Positions 53,041 to 62,850 are shown, counted from the stretch's first letter. The stretch is 64,000 nt of DNA from Nocardia speluncae NBRC 108251 (GCF_001613245.1 NZ_BDBZ01000006.1:62001-126000), one strand, 5' to 3'. Notes: a model not told the origin generated them from the sequence alone. A program made the numbers and translations.

Positions 53041-53934
53041 ATGATGTCCGAATCATCAGCCATGCCCGATTCCGCCGCGGAAACTCCCGCCTACGGCGCC
53101 GCGAAATCTCCCGGCGCCGCGGATTCCGCGAAACCGGCTCGCCGCCCGACCCGCGTCCAGCATCTCCAGCAGATGAAGGCGACGGGCGAACGCTGGGCCA
53201 TGCTCACCGCGTACGACTACTCCACCGCCCGCCTTTTCGAGGAGGCCGGGATCCCGGTCCTGCTGATCGGCGATTCGGCCGCCAATGTGGTGTACGGGTA
53301 CGACACCACCGTGCCGATCACCACCGATGAGCTGATCCCGCTGGTCCGCGGCGTGGTCCGGGGTGCCCCGCACGCTCTGGTGGTCGCCGACCTCCCGTTC
53401 GGCACCTACGAAGGCTCCCCCGAACAGGCGCTCGCGACCGCCACCCGGTTCATGAAGGAGGGCGGCGCGCACGCGGTGAAACTGGAGGGCGGCGAACGTG
53501 TCGCCGATCAGATCGCCCTGCTCACCGCCGCCGGTATCCCGGTGATGGCGCATATCGGATTCACCCCGCAGAGCGTGAACACCCTCGGCGGTTTCCGGGT
53601 CCAGGGCCGCGGCGCGGGCGCCGAAGGACTGCTGACCGACGCGATCGCGGTGCAGGCCGCGGGCGCTTTCTCGGTGGTGATGGAGATGGTCCCCGCCGAA
53701 GTCGCCGGCCAGGTCACCCAGAAGCTGACCATCCCGACCATCGGTATCGGCGCCGGCGCCGACTGCGACGCCCAGGTGCTGGTCTGGCAGGACATGGCCG
53801 GGTACACCAGCGGCAAAACCGCGAAGTTCGTGAAGCGGTTCGCCGCCGTGGGTGACGACCTGCGCACGGCCGCCGCCGCGTATGCCGACGAGGTACGCAG
53901 CGGTACGTTCCCGGGCCCCGAACACAGCTTCTGA
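53041..53934 (+). CDS. panB: 3-methyl-2-oxobutanoate hydroxymethyltransferase
   Basis: A 297-aa enzyme for the first step of pantothenate (vitamin B5/CoA) synthesis, adding a hydroxymethyl group from methylene-tetrahydrofolate to ketoisovalerate. Motifs: [37 protein letters not shown] (Mg2+ Asp), [29 protein letters not shown] and catalytic Glu in VMEMVPAEV. The first 35 residues are an Ala/Pro-rich extension typical of actinomycete PanB. A purine-rich site precedes tandem ATG codons. It is divergent from the protease gene. Confidence 0.97.
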   Translation: MMSESSAMPDSAAETPAYGAAKSPGAADSAKPARRPTRVQHLQQMKATGERWAMLTAYDYSTARLFEEAGIPVLLIGDSAANVVYGYDTTVPITTDELIPLVRGVVRGAPHALVVADLPFGTYEGSPEQALATATRFMKEGGAHAVKLEGGERVADQIALLTAAGIPVMAHIGFTPQSVNTLGGFRVQGRGAGAEGLLTDAIAVQAAGAFSVVMEMVPAEVAGQVTQKLTIPTIGIGAGADCDAQVLVWQDMAGYTSGKTAKFVKRFAAVGDDLRTAAAAYADEVRSGTFPGPEHSF

Positions 53935-54025
53935 GCCCGCGTCCGGGCCGGAGCCGCTTCCCACCTCTGCCGGAGATGGCAAACTCGGTGTCGGGAAGTT
54001 TTTCGACTCGAGTACAGAGGTACTG

Positions 54026-54487
54026 ATGCGGCAACGCGCTTGGACAACCGTTCGGACGGCACGGGGCGCCTTGATGGTGGCGGGAGTGTGCGGAGCGGCG
54101 CTGCTCACCGCATGTGGTGGTGTGCAGACCGGTTCACCGACCGCGAGCTCCACCGCCACTTCCGCCACCACGAGCGCGACCGCGCCGCCGACGAGCACCG
54201 CGCCCGCGACCCCGCTCGAGGTTTCGGACGCCGCCGCGCAGAACCTGTGCGACATGCTGGCGCCGGAGCTGTCGAATTGGCGAGTTCAGGGGCCGACGAT
54301 CGGCCGGATCGGTTTGAACCTCATGGTGCACGAATGGGCGCTCACCAATGGTGTGGGAAATCAGCAGCTGCTGGGGGATACCGCGATTGTGGACCGGGCC
54401 ACCTCCGCCGCCTGCCCGGATGTGCGGACCCAGGCCCTCGAGGCGCTGGAGCTGCCCGAGCTGGCGGCCGGCGTGCTGACGCTGTGA
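54026..54487 (+). CDS. Putative lipoprotein of unknown function
   Basis: ATG 54026 follows AGAGG by five bases. The 153-aa product has a twin-Arg-free lipoprotein signal (LMVAGVCGAALLTACGG, lipobox LTAC) followed by a ~35-residue Ser/Thr/Ala linker and a ~95-aa helical domain with two Cys (NLCDMLAPEL and AACPDVRTQ). I do not recognise the family beyond a DUF732-like look. Its TGA overlaps the ATG of the aminopeptidase gene by one base (TGATG). Confidence 0.75.
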   Translation: MRQRAWTTVRTARGALMVAGVCGAALLTACGGVQTGSPTASSTATSATTSATAPPTSTAPATPLEVSDAAAQNLCDMLAPELSNWRVQGPTIGRIGLNLMVHEWALTNGVGNQQLLGDTAIVDRATSAACPDVRTQALEALELPELAAGVLTL

Positions 54488-55452
54488 TGCGCAGCCTGTA
54501 CCCGCCGATCGAACCGTACGACCGGGGCATGCTCGAGGTCGGCGACGGTCAGGCGATCTACTGGGAGACCAGCGGTAACCCGGCCGGCAAACCCGCGGTA
54601 TTCCTGCACGGCGGCCCCGGCGGCGGCACCTCCGCCCTCAACCGCCGCTACTTCGATCCCGACCGCTACCGGATCGTGCTGCTGGATCAGCGCGGCTGCG
54701 GCAATTCCACTCCGCATATCGCCGACGGTGCCGACCTGTCGGTGAACACCACCGCACACCTGATCGCCGATATCGAAGCGGTGCGCGCCGAACTCGGAAT
54801 CGAGCGGTGGCTGGTCTTCGGCGGTTCCTGGGGTTCGACGCTGTCGCTGGCCTACGCGCAGAAATATCCGCACCGCGTGACCGAGCTGGTGCTGCGCGGG
54901 ATATTCCTGCTGCGCCGCAAAGAAATCGACTGGTACTACAACGGCAGCGCGGGATACGTGTACCCGGACGAGTGGGAGAAGTTCCTCGCCCCGGTCCCGG
55001 CCGCCGAACGCGACGGCGACCTGGTGGAGGCCTACCACCGGCTACTGCACTGCACCGACCCGGAGGTCGCGACCGCCGCCGCCGTCGCATGGTCCACCTG
55101 GGAAGCCGCGACCAGTACACTGCGCCCCGACCCTGAGCGCACGGCCGATGCCGGCGACCCGCGTTTCGCGCTGGCCTTCGCCCGTATCGAGAACCATTAT
55201 TTCCGGCACGGCGGTTTCCTCGACGAGGGGCAGCTGCTGCGCGATATCGGCGCGATAACCCATATTCCGGGAATCATCGTGCAGGGTCGCCACGACATCG
55301 TCTGCCCGGCGGTCAGCGCATGGGACCTGCACCGGGCCTGGCCGCAATCGCGGCTTCGGATCGCCCACGATGCCGGGCATTCGGCCACCGAACCCGCAAT
55401 CGTGCATCACCTCGTCGAAGCGACCGATACCTTTGTGGCGGTGCCCGGATGA
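54487..55452 (+). CDS. pip: Prolyl aminopeptidase (proline iminopeptidase)
   Basis: A 321-aa S33 peptidase that removes N-terminal proline from peptides. It has FLHGGPGGGTS (oxyanion HGGPG), LDQRGCGNSTPH, the nucleophile elbow FGGSWGSTLSLAYAQ, Asp in VQGRHDIVCP and His in HDAGHSATEP. It overlaps the preceding and following genes by one to four bases, so the lipoprotein, Pip and CHAD genes are one coupled operon. Confidence 0.95.
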   Translation: MRSLYPPIEPYDRGMLEVGDGQAIYWETSGNPAGKPAVFLHGGPGGGTSALNRRYFDPDRYRIVLLDQRGCGNSTPHIADGADLSVNTTAHLIADIEAVRAELGIERWLVFGGSWGSTLSLAYAQKYPHRVTELVLRGIFLLRRKEIDWYYNGSAGYVYPDEWEKFLAPVPAAERDGDLVEAYHRLLHCTDPEVATAAAVAWSTWEAATSTLRPDPERTADAGDPRFALAFARIENHYFRHGGFLDEGQLLRDIGAITHIPGIIVQGRHDIVCPAVSAWDLHRAWPQSRLRIAHDAGHSATEPAIVHHLVEATDTFVAVPG

Positions 55453-56333
55453 GCCCGGTTGAGCCCGGCACGGCCGGCGCCGCTCTCACCGCCGCATTGC
55501 GTGCCGATATCGAACGGTTGCTCGCGGCCGAACCGGAAGTCCGTGCCGACGCCGACGATTCGGTGCACCAGATGCGGGTCGCGACCCGGCGGCTGCGCAG
55601 TGTGCTGCGCTCCTACAAACGGCTGCTCGACCCCGATACCGCCGGCCGGGTACGCACCGAATTGGCTTGGCTCGCCGGAATTCTGGGGGTCGCCCGGGAT
55701 GCCGAGGTCCGCGGCGCCCGTTTCGCCGACCTCCTCGACCGGTATGCCGAAAAGGATTGCACCGCATTGAAGCCCACCCGTAAGCGGCTGGTCCGGGCGG
55801 AGCGCGACCGCTACCTCGCCGCCCACGGCGCGGTACTCACCGCCCTGGACAGCACCCGCTATCGGACTGTCCGTGGCGAGCTGAAGAAGTGGCGCAAGCA
55901 TCCACCGCTGAGCACCTCGGTGAGCGGGGCGCCTGCGGCCGAGGTCTTCGACGCCGTTCTGCGGGCCGACCGTAAGCGGGTACGCCGGCTGGTGCGTGCC
56001 GAACCGACCGCGGCACCTACCGAACGCGTCGAACTACTGCACGATATCCGCAAGAGCGCCAAGCGGTTACGGTACTCCTGCGAAGCCGCAGAAGCCGTGC
56101 TGGGTGAGTTCGCCACGGACCTGGGTGGCCGGGCCAAACACTTGCAGACAGTCCTCGGCGATCACCGCGACGCAGTCGAATCGTATGACGCCCTCCGCGT
56201 GCATGCCGCCGCCGCGCACGCCGCCGGTGAGGCCACCCACCTGTACGAAACCCTCGCCGACGCCGAGGACACCGCGGCCGGGCGGTGCCTGGCCCGGTAT
56301 CCGGCGGCCGCGGCGGCGATCGACAAATCCTGA
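55449..56333 (+). CDS. CHAD-domain protein
   Basis: ATG 55449 overlaps the pip stop (ATGA). The 294-aa product is a CHAD domain only, with the basic helices that bind polyphosphate: SVHQMRVATRRLRSVLRSYK near residue 40 and LLHDIRKSAKRLRYSCEAAE near 200. No CYTH domain is attached, unlike M. tuberculosis Rv2226. CHAD proteins locate to polyphosphate granules. A strong hairpin follows the gene. Confidence 0.9.
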   Translation: MSPVEPGTAGAALTAALRADIERLLAAEPEVRADADDSVHQMRVATRRLRSVLRSYKRLLDPDTAGRVRTELAWLAGILGVARDAEVRGARFADLLDRYAEKDCTALKPTRKRLVRAERDRYLAAHGAVLTALDSTRYRTVRGELKKWRKHPPLSTSVSGAPAAEVFDAVLRADRKRVRRLVRAEPTAAPTERVELLHDIRKSAKRLRYSCEAAEAVLGEFATDLGGRAKHLQTVLGDHRDAVESYDALRVHAAAAHAAGEATHLYETLADAEDTAAGRCLARYPAAAAAIDKS

Positions 56334-56355
56334 GCCGTACGCGGCCGAACCCGGA

Positions 56356-56396
56356 CGGCTCGGGCCGGCACCGAGTTCCGGTACCGGCCCGAGCCG
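56356..56396. terminator. Bidirectional hairpin terminator between CHAD and secreted-protein genes
   Basis: Perfect 13-bp arms CGGCTCGGGCCGG and CCGGCCCGAGCCG with a 15-base loop lie between two convergent genes, 23 and 18 bp from their stops. Confidence 0.8.
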
Positions 56397-56413
56397 CGGA
56401 AAACGTTGCCGCG

Positions 56414-56752
56414 CTACTGCACTGCCAGCATCGACCCGTTCATTTCGTGCAACGGACCGAACACAGTGAAAACCACCCGGCCGTTCGGCTGCGCCGACGA
56501 CACCGCCGCGGCCGCGTCCAGCGCCATCCCGAACGAGGGAGCCGACGGATGCGGGATACCCGCGAGCACATGCCCGAAATTGTTGTTGTGCACCCACTGC
56601 GTGTCCGCGGGGCTGAGATCGACCCGCACCCCACCGACTTCGGGCATCGGTGTCACCGCGACCGCACCGGCCGAACCGGCGCCCACGGTGGCGAGAACGG
56701 ATGCGGCCCCGGCGATGAAGGCTCCGGCTGCCAAGGTACGTACTACCCGCAT
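56414..56752 (-). CDS. Secreted small protein of unknown function
   Basis: A 112-aa protein from ATG 56752. It opens with a Sec signal, RTLAAGAFIAGAASVLATVGAG, with cleavage probably near GSAGAVA. The mature ~80 residues contain VRVDLSPADTQWVHNNN and a GRVVFTVFGPLHEMNG strand. No Cys. I do not know the family; such exported proteins are frequent in Nocardia and Rhodococcus. Confidence 0.75.
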   Translation of the reverse strand: MRVVRTLAAGAFIAGAASVLATVGAGSAGAVAVTPMPEVGGVRVDLSPADTQWVHNNNFGHVLAGIPHPSAPSFGMALDAAAAVSSAQPNGRVVFTVFGPLHEMNGSMLAVQ

Positions 56753-56964
56753 ATGTGATGTGACCCGTCTTTTATAGGTATGAATCGGCTCGACGGCACA
56801 GTGGAGGGCGCCGGCGAGCCTGCCGACGCGCATACCTTATGATGCCGATCACCATTTATGCCACCTCTGCACGAATCTCTCGCGAAAAGTTCGCCCCTCC
56901 CCCGCAACTGCTACTGTGGCGGACCGTAAGCGTTCAACGAACCCGAGTTGGAGTTTCCTCACGT

Positions 56965-57060
56965 ATGTCCACTCTCATCTATGACTATCTGCTCCCCCTC
57001 GTCGGCCCGCAACAGGCCACCACCCTGGCGCAGATGTTCGTCGTCGGACCCACGGCCTGA
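56965..57060 (+). CDS. Possible 31-aa hydrophobic micro-protein
   Basis: ATG 56965 with GGAG 12 bases upstream begins a 31-residue frame (MSTLIYDYLLPLVGPQQ and on). It is amphipathic and could be membrane-active. It lies between two divergently oriented gene groups. Support is weak: size and the ribosome site only. Confidence 0.25.
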   Translation: MSTLIYDYLLPLVGPQQATTLAQMFVVGPTA

Positions 57061-57133
57061 ACGGCCACTGGGTGAACGTCGTCCCCCGCCCGGCGGGGGA
57101 CGGTGTCCACCTCGTGGAGTTAGCATCCGGGCC

Positions 57134-57517
57134 GTGAAAAGACCCTCAGTTCTTCTACCCGCCGCCCTCGTAGTGCTCGCGATCGCCGCGACAGCCTGTC
57201 AGAGTGACAGCGCAGAGCAGGAAACCGCCGCGACCTCATCGGTCGTGAACCCCGATATCGCGAAAGTCGACCAGGTGAAGGCCGGTTCCTTCGTCATCGG
57301 TTTCCGCGGCGCCTTCCCCGGGCTGACCGAGGGCCGCGACGATGCCGCGCTCACCGCGATCTTCACCGAGACCTGTGCCGATATCCGGTCGGGTGCCTCC
57401 GAAGACGAGATCACCACCGCGCTCACCGAACGCCTCGATACCGGCGGCACCGCGCCGACACCGCAGGAAACCGCGGCCGTCCATCAGATGGTCGCCGCGA
57501 TGTGCGGACAGCAGTAG
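57134..57517 (+). CDS. Putative lipoprotein (DUF732-like)
   Basis: A 127-aa protein from GTG 57134. The signal LPAALVVLAIAATAC has a lipobox Cys. The mature domain has a helical end with two cysteines (FTETCADIRSG and VAAMCGQQ) and a QKxA-like GSFVIGFRGAFPGL region, the sort of two-Cys helical domain found in DUF732 lipoproteins of mycobacteria. Function unknown. Confidence 0.75.
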   Translation: MKRPSVLLPAALVVLAIAATACQSDSAEQETAATSSVVNPDIAKVDQVKAGSFVIGFRGAFPGLTEGRDDAALTAIFTETCADIRSGASEDEITTALTERLDTGGTAPTPQETAAVHQMVAAMCGQQ

Positions 57518-57620
57518 AACTGCCTGTACCGGGCATTCCGATCGATACCCGGGAACTGGCTCGAACCGCGCCGGAATCAACGGTTCGAATTACCCGGACC
57601 GGGCGGAAATCCCTTTGTGC

Positions 57621-58451
57621 TCAATCCCGCGTCCCGGTATCCGAACCGAAAATCCCGCAGGCGTAGCGGGCCGACCATTCGGCGAACGTCATCGCCGGGC
57701 GTCCCAGGATTTCTTCGGCGACCCGGTTCGCCGGCAAAGTGACCCCGTCCAAGCCGCTGAGCACATTGTCGACGTACCAGGTCGCGGTATCGCCCATGGT
57801 GGGGGTGAGTACCCGGATCGTATCCTCGCGGGTCGCCCGCACGAATTCGATCTGCCGGCCCAGCGCGGATGCCAGCTGCGCCAGCAGTTGTGCCCGGGTG
57901 AGTTTCTCCGGCCCGGTCAACGAGTAGGCGTGGCCGATATGGCCGTCGCCGGACAGCGCCGCGGCGGCCACGGCCGCGATATCGTCCATGGCGATCGGGG
58001 TGCTGCCGGCATCGGGGTCGGGTTCGCGGACCGTACCGGTTTCCCGGATCTGGCGTGCCCAGATCTCGGTGTTCTCCATGAAATCCCCGGGCCACAGATG
58101 CGTCCAAGCGAGCCCGCTCGCCTCGACCGCGTTCGAGACCGCGCCCCACCAGCTGTCGGGTTCGCCGGACAGGTCGACGATATGACGCACCCCCGCGGCC
58201 CGGGCCAGCGCCACTACTTCGTCCACAGTGTCCGGCGCCGGCGCCAGGTACATCCGTTCGACGCCGTCGAGCGCCCCGCGCAGGGTCTCCGGTTTGCGCA
58301 CATACCCGCGGACGGCTGTGACCCCCTCCGGCAGCGCCGCCTTGGCCGGGTCGACGGTCAGTGCGCGAATATCCCCGATGCCACGGGCGAGTAGTTCGTC
58401 GACGACCTTCCGGCCGATATTGCCGGTGGCGCCGGTTACCAGAATCGTCAT
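57621..58451 (-). CDS. NmrA-like NAD(P)-binding protein
   Basis: ATG 58451 follows GGGAGGA. The 276-aa protein begins MTILVTGATGNIGRKVVDEL, the Rossmann GxxGxxG, with SGEPDSWWGAVSNAVEASGL and LWPGDFMENTE following, the atypical short-chain dehydrogenase group called NmrA-like. The family covers NAD(P)H sensors and quinone reductases without the Tyr-Lys catalytic pair, and no YxxxK is visible here. Role unknown. Confidence 0.88.
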   Translation of the reverse strand: MTILVTGATGNIGRKVVDELLARGIGDIRALTVDPAKAALPEGVTAVRGYVRKPETLRGALDGVERMYLAPAPDTVDEVVALARAAGVRHIVDLSGEPDSWWGAVSNAVEASGLAWTHLWPGDFMENTEIWARQIRETGTVREPDPDAGSTPIAMDDIAAVAAAALSGDGHIGHAYSLTGPEKLTRAQLLAQLASALGRQIEFVRATREDTIRVLTPTMGDTATWYVDNVLSGLDGVTLPANRVAEEILGRPAMTFAEWSARYACGIFGSDTGTRD

Positions 58452-58715
58452 AGGTCCTCCCGTCCCCACGATTTGCCGACGGCGACTTTAATGCGCACGG
58501 ATCCTGCTGTCCAACCCCTATTTTCTGGGACACCCCGGGGAGTAACCCCCGAACGCGCCGGCGCGACTACACAGGCAACCGCGTCGTTGCCGCGCACCGA
58601 CCGGTTGCCGGCGGGCACGCAGGCCCGTAGCGCCCCGGCGTCCGCCACCGAAACCGCCCCGCCCGAACCGAAGCGGCCGCAGCTCCGGCGAAGGCTCAGC
58701 CCCGAGGAAGTTCCG

Positions 58716-59117
58716 ATGAGCTATATCGACATCCTGGTCCGTCTGCAGAGTGCGGACCATCGGATCCTCATGGACCGAGCAGCCGTGAAGGGCCGCACCG
58801 TCACCGAGCTGGCCACCGAGGTGTTGCGGGCCGGTATCCACAGCCGGGCCCGGGAAGCACGCAACGCTGCCTGGGACGAATACCGCACAACCCACCGCAT
58901 CGGTACTGCCGAGACGGACGCGGTGCGGGCAGCGTTCGTCGCGGGCTGGGAAACGGCCCACGGAAGAGTCGGGGCCACACCCGTACGCCGGCCACGCAAC
59001 CGGGCGGCCACGCCGACCGAGCCGGCGGGCGGCACCATTGCGATACGCAAACTCGCCTCCACCCGGGCCGCCACCGCACCGGTCGACCATGCTCCCTGGG
59101 TCAGCCGGATGCGGTGA
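58716..59117 (+). CDS. Small ribbon-helix-helix-like protein of unknown function
   Basis: ATG 58716 follows GAGGAAG by five bases. The 133-aa protein starts MSYIDILVRLQSADHRIL and has GRTVTELATEVLRAGIH, which resembles the helix pair of a ribbon-helix-helix repressor. The last 50 residues are low-complexity and basic/Pro/Thr. I do not recognise a family. The gene ends 224 bp before rnpB. Confidence 0.55.
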   Translation: MSYIDILVRLQSADHRILMDRAAVKGRTVTELATEVLRAGIHSRAREARNAAWDEYRTTHRIGTAETDAVRAAFVAGWETAHGRVGATPVRRPRNRAATPTEPAGGTIAIRKLASTRAATAPVDHAPWVSRMR

Positions 59118-59340
59118 CACGGCGCCACCGGAAGCGCGGGGATTCGAGCTGTCGGCCCCGGCCCCTGGATCAGGACCTGCCGTCACGGCCCCGTCCCGTA
59201 GTTGTCCCGTCGATATCCGCCCCGGGCACCCACGGTGTGCCTACCGTCCGAGTCGCCGAGCGGCGGCCCCGGTGGAAAACCGGTTCGCACATACCGGTTC
59301 CAGCGGGCTCTACCCCCTGTGATCATGGGATGTTCCGGGC

Positions 59341-59761
<421 letters not shown>

Positions 59762-59809
59762 CGCACACGATACTCGCTACCGGCCTCGGCCCCCGCTCCG
59801 CCCAGCCGA

Positions 59810-60439
59810 TCACGGGACCGCCAGCAGTTCCCGGATCAGGGCCGTGCCCCACCAGCGCTCGACCCGGTCCGGTGCCCACCCGCGCTCGCCGGTCAGCACG
59901 GTGAACACGTCGATATTGCAGAGTGCGGCGTAGATATCGACGGCCTCGTCCACCATGAGCCCGGGGCGCAGCACACCGTCCGGCCATCCGGAGAACACCT
60001 GGATGCGGGTTTCGTCGGCGCGGTGGCGACCGTCGCGATATTCGCGCGCGAGTTCGGGTTCGGCGCGGCCCGCCTCCCGCAGCAGCACGATGACATCTCC
60101 GGCCCGCTCGAACAGCCGGCGGTCGTAACCTGCCATGGCCGCCAGTTGAGCGGCCGGACCGGGTGCGGCCTCGAGCTCGGTGATCATGCGCGGAAGGTCG
60201 CCGGACAGGTCGGCAGCGTCGGCGAGCGCCCGGGTGAGCCCGGTTTTGTTGCCGTAGGCCGCGTACACCGTGGGTACCGAGACTCCGGCGTGTTTGGCGA
60301 CCTCGCGCACCGTGGTGGCCGCCCAGCCCCGCGTGATGAAGAGTTCGCGGGCGCAGCGGGCGATCTGCGCGGTGGTCTCCTGTGCCTGCGCGGTTCTGCG
60401 CAGCGAATCGTATCGGCGCCGGTCGGGCTCGCCGTCCAT
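59810..60439 (-). CDS. TetR-family regulator
   Basis: A 209-aa protein with AQIARCARELFITRGWAATT and VREVAKHAGVSVPTVYAAYGN, a TetR DNA-binding domain, then a ligand-binding domain (AAQLAAMAGYDRRLFERAGD). Start ATG 60439. It is divergent from the membrane-protein gene, with the palindrome TATATT-G-AATATA between the two, overlapping that gene's start codon. Repression of the neighbour and itself is likely. Confidence 0.92.
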   Translation of the reverse strand: MDGEPDRRRYDSLRRTAQAQETTAQIARCARELFITRGWAATTVREVAKHAGVSVPTVYAAYGNKTGLTRALADAADLSGDLPRMITELEAAPGPAAQLAAMAGYDRRLFERAGDVIVLLREAGRAEPELAREYRDGRHRADETRIQVFSGWPDGVLRPGLMVDEAVDIYAALCNIDVFTVLTGERGWAPDRVERWWGTALIRELLAVP

Positions 60440-60464
60440 GGTTCCCCTTTCGGTTTACGTGCCT

Positions 60465-60477
60465 TATATTGAATATA
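60465..60477. promoter_or_regulatory. TATATT-G-AATATA operator overlapping start of membrane gene
   Basis: Perfect 6+1+6 inverted repeat between the divergent TetR and membrane-protein genes; its last base is the A of the ATG. Such an AT-only site is very unlikely by chance in this GC-rich DNA. Confidence 0.65.
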
Positions 60478-61205
60478 TGTCCAGAAAATCCTTCGATGCC
60501 GTGGTCGCCCAGCAGACCGCCGGCGCGGCAGGAATCGGCTTCGCACTGCTCATCGTCGCCGCCAATCTCGTCCTCGTTCCCGCCGGAATGCCCTCGCCCG
60601 GTTCATCCACCGAGGAGGCGATCGAATTCTTCCTGTCCGCCGACCCGCCCACCATCGCGGTATCGGCACTATTACCTGCCGTATGGGCCCTGGCAACGCT
60701 GTTCGCCGCGGGCGCACTGGCGGCGGTCCTGGCCACGGGCGGCCGAACCGCCTGGGCCTACGCCGGTTTCGCCGGAGTCCTGCTGCAGAACGCCACCTTC
60801 ACCGTGGTCGTCGCGATACGCCTGGCGATGTCGACGGCCGGCGATCCGGCGAGTGTCGGCACGCTCTGGGCACTACACGAAGCGGTATTCGGGTTCAACG
60901 GCACATTCCTGGCGCTGGCAATGTTCGGACTCGGCACGGCCGGGTTCACCGCCGGTCTGCTCACCCGATGGCAGCTGGTCCTCGGAACCGTCGCGGCCTG
61001 CCTGCAATTCGCGGGCGCTACGCTCACCCCGCTGATCGTCACCGGTCACGACCATTTCGCACTGTTCGGATTGGCCGGCTGGCTACTGTGGGCGGTGTGG
61101 CTCATCGGCTACGGAATCACCCTCATCCGCTCCGCCGACCACATCCACCGCTCGACCACGACCGCGACCACGGCCCGTCACGGCGCCGGCGCCCAGCCGG
61201 ACTGA
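60477..61205 (+). CDS. Multi-spanning membrane protein under TetR control
   Basis: A 242-aa protein with about six hydrophobic helices (GIGFALLIVAANLVLVPAG, ALLPAVWALATLFAAGALAA, WLLWAVWLIGYGITLI). No signal peptide and no transporter signature is seen; it looks like the DUF4386-type or similar small integral membrane families, but I would not name it. The likely operator covers its start, implying tight repression by the neighbouring TetR protein. Confidence 0.8.
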   Translation: MSRKSFDAVVAQQTAGAAGIGFALLIVAANLVLVPAGMPSPGSSTEEAIEFFLSADPPTIAVSALLPAVWALATLFAAGALAAVLATGGRTAWAYAGFAGVLLQNATFTVVVAIRLAMSTAGDPASVGTLWALHEAVFGFNGTFLALAMFGLGTAGFTAGLLTRWQLVLGTVAACLQFAGATLTPLIVTGHDHFALFGLAGWLLWAVWLIGYGITLIRSADHIHRSTTTATTARHGAGAQPD

Positions 61206-61244
61206 CAACTTCGGCGAAACAACACCTCGGTACCGTCACTGCTC

Positions 61245-62132
61245 ATGGAGCGTGTGGAGGTCGGCTTCCCGTCGGGAGGTCAGAAATGTGCCGGCTGGTT
61301 GTACCAACCGGCCGGTCCACCCAAGCCCCGCCCCATCGTAGTGATGGGGCACGGGCTGGGAGCGAACCGGGAAATGGGTCTGGATCGGTACGCGCGGCGG
61401 TTCGCCGCCGCGGGAATGGGGGTCCTGGTATTCGACTACCGGCATTTCGGCAGCAGCGACGGCGAACCGCGGCAGACGGTCAATATCGCTCGGCAACGTG
61501 AGGATTGGACCTCCGCCATCGCCTACGCGCGAACTCTCCGAGGCTTCGATGCCACGCGGATCGCGCTGTGGGGGACCTCGCTGGGCGGCGGTCATGCGCT
61601 GACCGTGGCACCCGACGACGCCTATATCGCGGCGGTGGTGGCACAGGCTCCGTTCGTCAGCGGATTCTCCTCCGCACTGGCGAAGGGGCCGATCAGCCTG
61701 GTGAAGGTGGGCACCCTGGCCCTCACGGATGCGTTGTTCGGCACAATCTTTCGGAAGCCGGTCCAGGTCCGGCTCGCCGGGCGTAAACGCGCCGCGGCAA
61801 TGGCCACCGGTGCGGAAGTACCGACCGGATTCGGCCGGCTGGCCGAAGAGAGCCCGGCCTATCGGCCGAAGATTCCGGCGCGCGCGGCCTTCCCGCTGCT
61901 GTTCGACCGGCCGGGCCGGCATGCCAAGGAACTGAAGATGCCGGTGCTGTATGCCCTGTGTGACCAGGATTCGATCACACCGGTGGAACCCGCGCTGCGG
62001 GCCGCCGGGAAAACCAAGCATGCCCAGGTGAAGCGCTATACCGCCGGGCATTTCGATATCTATTTCGATGATCTGTTCGAGCAGACCGTCCACGACCAGA
62101 CCGAATTCCTGACCGCGGTACTACGGCCGTGA
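61245..62132 (+). CDS. Alpha/beta hydrolase (dienelactone-hydrolase-like/lysophospholipase-like)
   Basis: A 295-aa cytoplasmic protein. It has PIVVMGHGLGANREMGL (oxyanion), FDYRHFGSSDGEPRQTV, nucleophile LWGTSLGGGHAL, acidic residue in LCDQDSITPV and His in YTAGHFDIYF, a full triad. The FDYRxxGxSxGxPRQ type is common among actinomycete hydrolases of unknown substrate. It lies 39 bases after the membrane-protein gene and might be co-transcribed. Confidence 0.85.
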   Translation: MERVEVGFPSGGQKCAGWLYQPAGPPKPRPIVVMGHGLGANREMGLDRYARRFAAAGMGVLVFDYRHFGSSDGEPRQTVNIARQREDWTSAIAYARTLRGFDATRIALWGTSLGGGHALTVAPDDAYIAAVVAQAPFVSGFSSALAKGPISLVKVGTLALTDALFGTIFRKPVQVRLAGRKRAAAMATGAEVPTGFGRLAEESPAYRPKIPARAAFPLLFDRPGRHAKELKMPVLYALCDQDSITPVEPALRAAGKTKHAQVKRYTAGHFDIYFDDLFEQTVHDQTEFLTAVLRP

Positions 62133-62138
62133 CAAGCG

Positions 62139-62212
62139 CCGCGGTACCGGGAAACTGCACCGTCCGGTACCGCGGGGCCGGGATGCGGACCGGCGAACAC
62201 CGGCCCGCATCC
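62139..62212. terminator. Twin hairpins between convergent hydrolase and DUF4870 genes
   Basis: First hairpin: CCGCGGTACCGG (62139-62150) with CCGGTACCGCGG (62164-62175). Second: GGATGCGG-a-CCGG with CCGG-c-CCGCATCC (62181-62212). Both fall between two convergent stops and act as a bidirectional terminator. Confidence 0.8.
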
Positions 62213-62214
62213 GC

Positions 62215-62850
62215 TCATTTCACGAACGAGACATTGATCGGGTACTTGTACTCTTCGCCCTTGTTGGCCGCGATTCCGGCCATGATCGAGAAGACAAGCC
62301 CCAGTATCCAGACGATCGGCAGCAGGAGAAGCCCGATCAGGATGATCGACAGCAACGCCGACACCATCATGCTGATGAACAGCAGGATCTGGAAGTTCAA
62401 CGCGTGGACCGCATGCCGGCGAACGAACTCGTCACGATCCTTGTACATCAGCCAGACGATCAGTGGCGCGATCCAGCCGAGCAGAATGCCGCCCACATGA
62501 GCCAGCATGCCCCACATCTTTGCATCGGCGGGCGATACCGGGGCCCCCACCGGAGCACCATAGGGCTGTTGCCCTGGGTGGCCGTACCCCTGCTGCGGCG
62601 CACCGTACTGCGGCTGCCCACCGAAATCCGGCTGCGACGCATACTGCTGGCCCGGGGGGTACGGCTGCCCCGGCGGGTATTGCTGGCCCGGAGCGTACTG
62701 CTGGCCGGACGGGTACTGCTCCCCCGTTGCGAACTGCTGCCCAGGTGGGTATTGCTGCCCCGATGCGTACTGCTGGCCGGGTGGATACTGCTGCCCCGGC
62801 GGGTTCTGCTGCCCTTTGGACAGGTCGAAGGGCGGCTGAGGATCGGTCAT
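62215..62850 (-). CDS. DUF4870 (Tic20-like) membrane protein with PPGQQY repeats
   Basis: A 211-aa protein from ATG 62850. Residues ~15-95 are a Pro/Gly/Gln/Tyr tandem repeat (PPGQQYPPGQQYASGQQY type) on the cytoplasmic side, written in the DNA as about 12 near copies of an 18-27 bp unit (62600-62830). The DUF4870 domain follows: MWGMLAHVGGILLGWIAPL, DEFVRRHAVHALNFQI and two long helices. Function unknown; similar proteins with such tails occur across actinomycetes. Confidence 0.88.
   Translation of the reverse strand: MTDPQPPFDLSKGQQNPPGQQYPPGQQYASGQQYPPGQQFATGEQYPSGQQYAPGQQYPPGQPYPPGQQYASQPDFGGQPQYGAPQQGYGHPGQQPYGAPVGAPVSPADAKMWGMLAHVGGILLGWIAPLIVWLMYKDRDEFVRRHAVHALNFQILLFISMMVSALLSIILIGLLLLPIVWILGLVFSIMAGIAANKGEEYKYPINVSFVK

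Noticed and set aside
51297..53330. 677-codon plus-strand frame
   Set aside because: Antisense to the Hip1-like protease; no family content.
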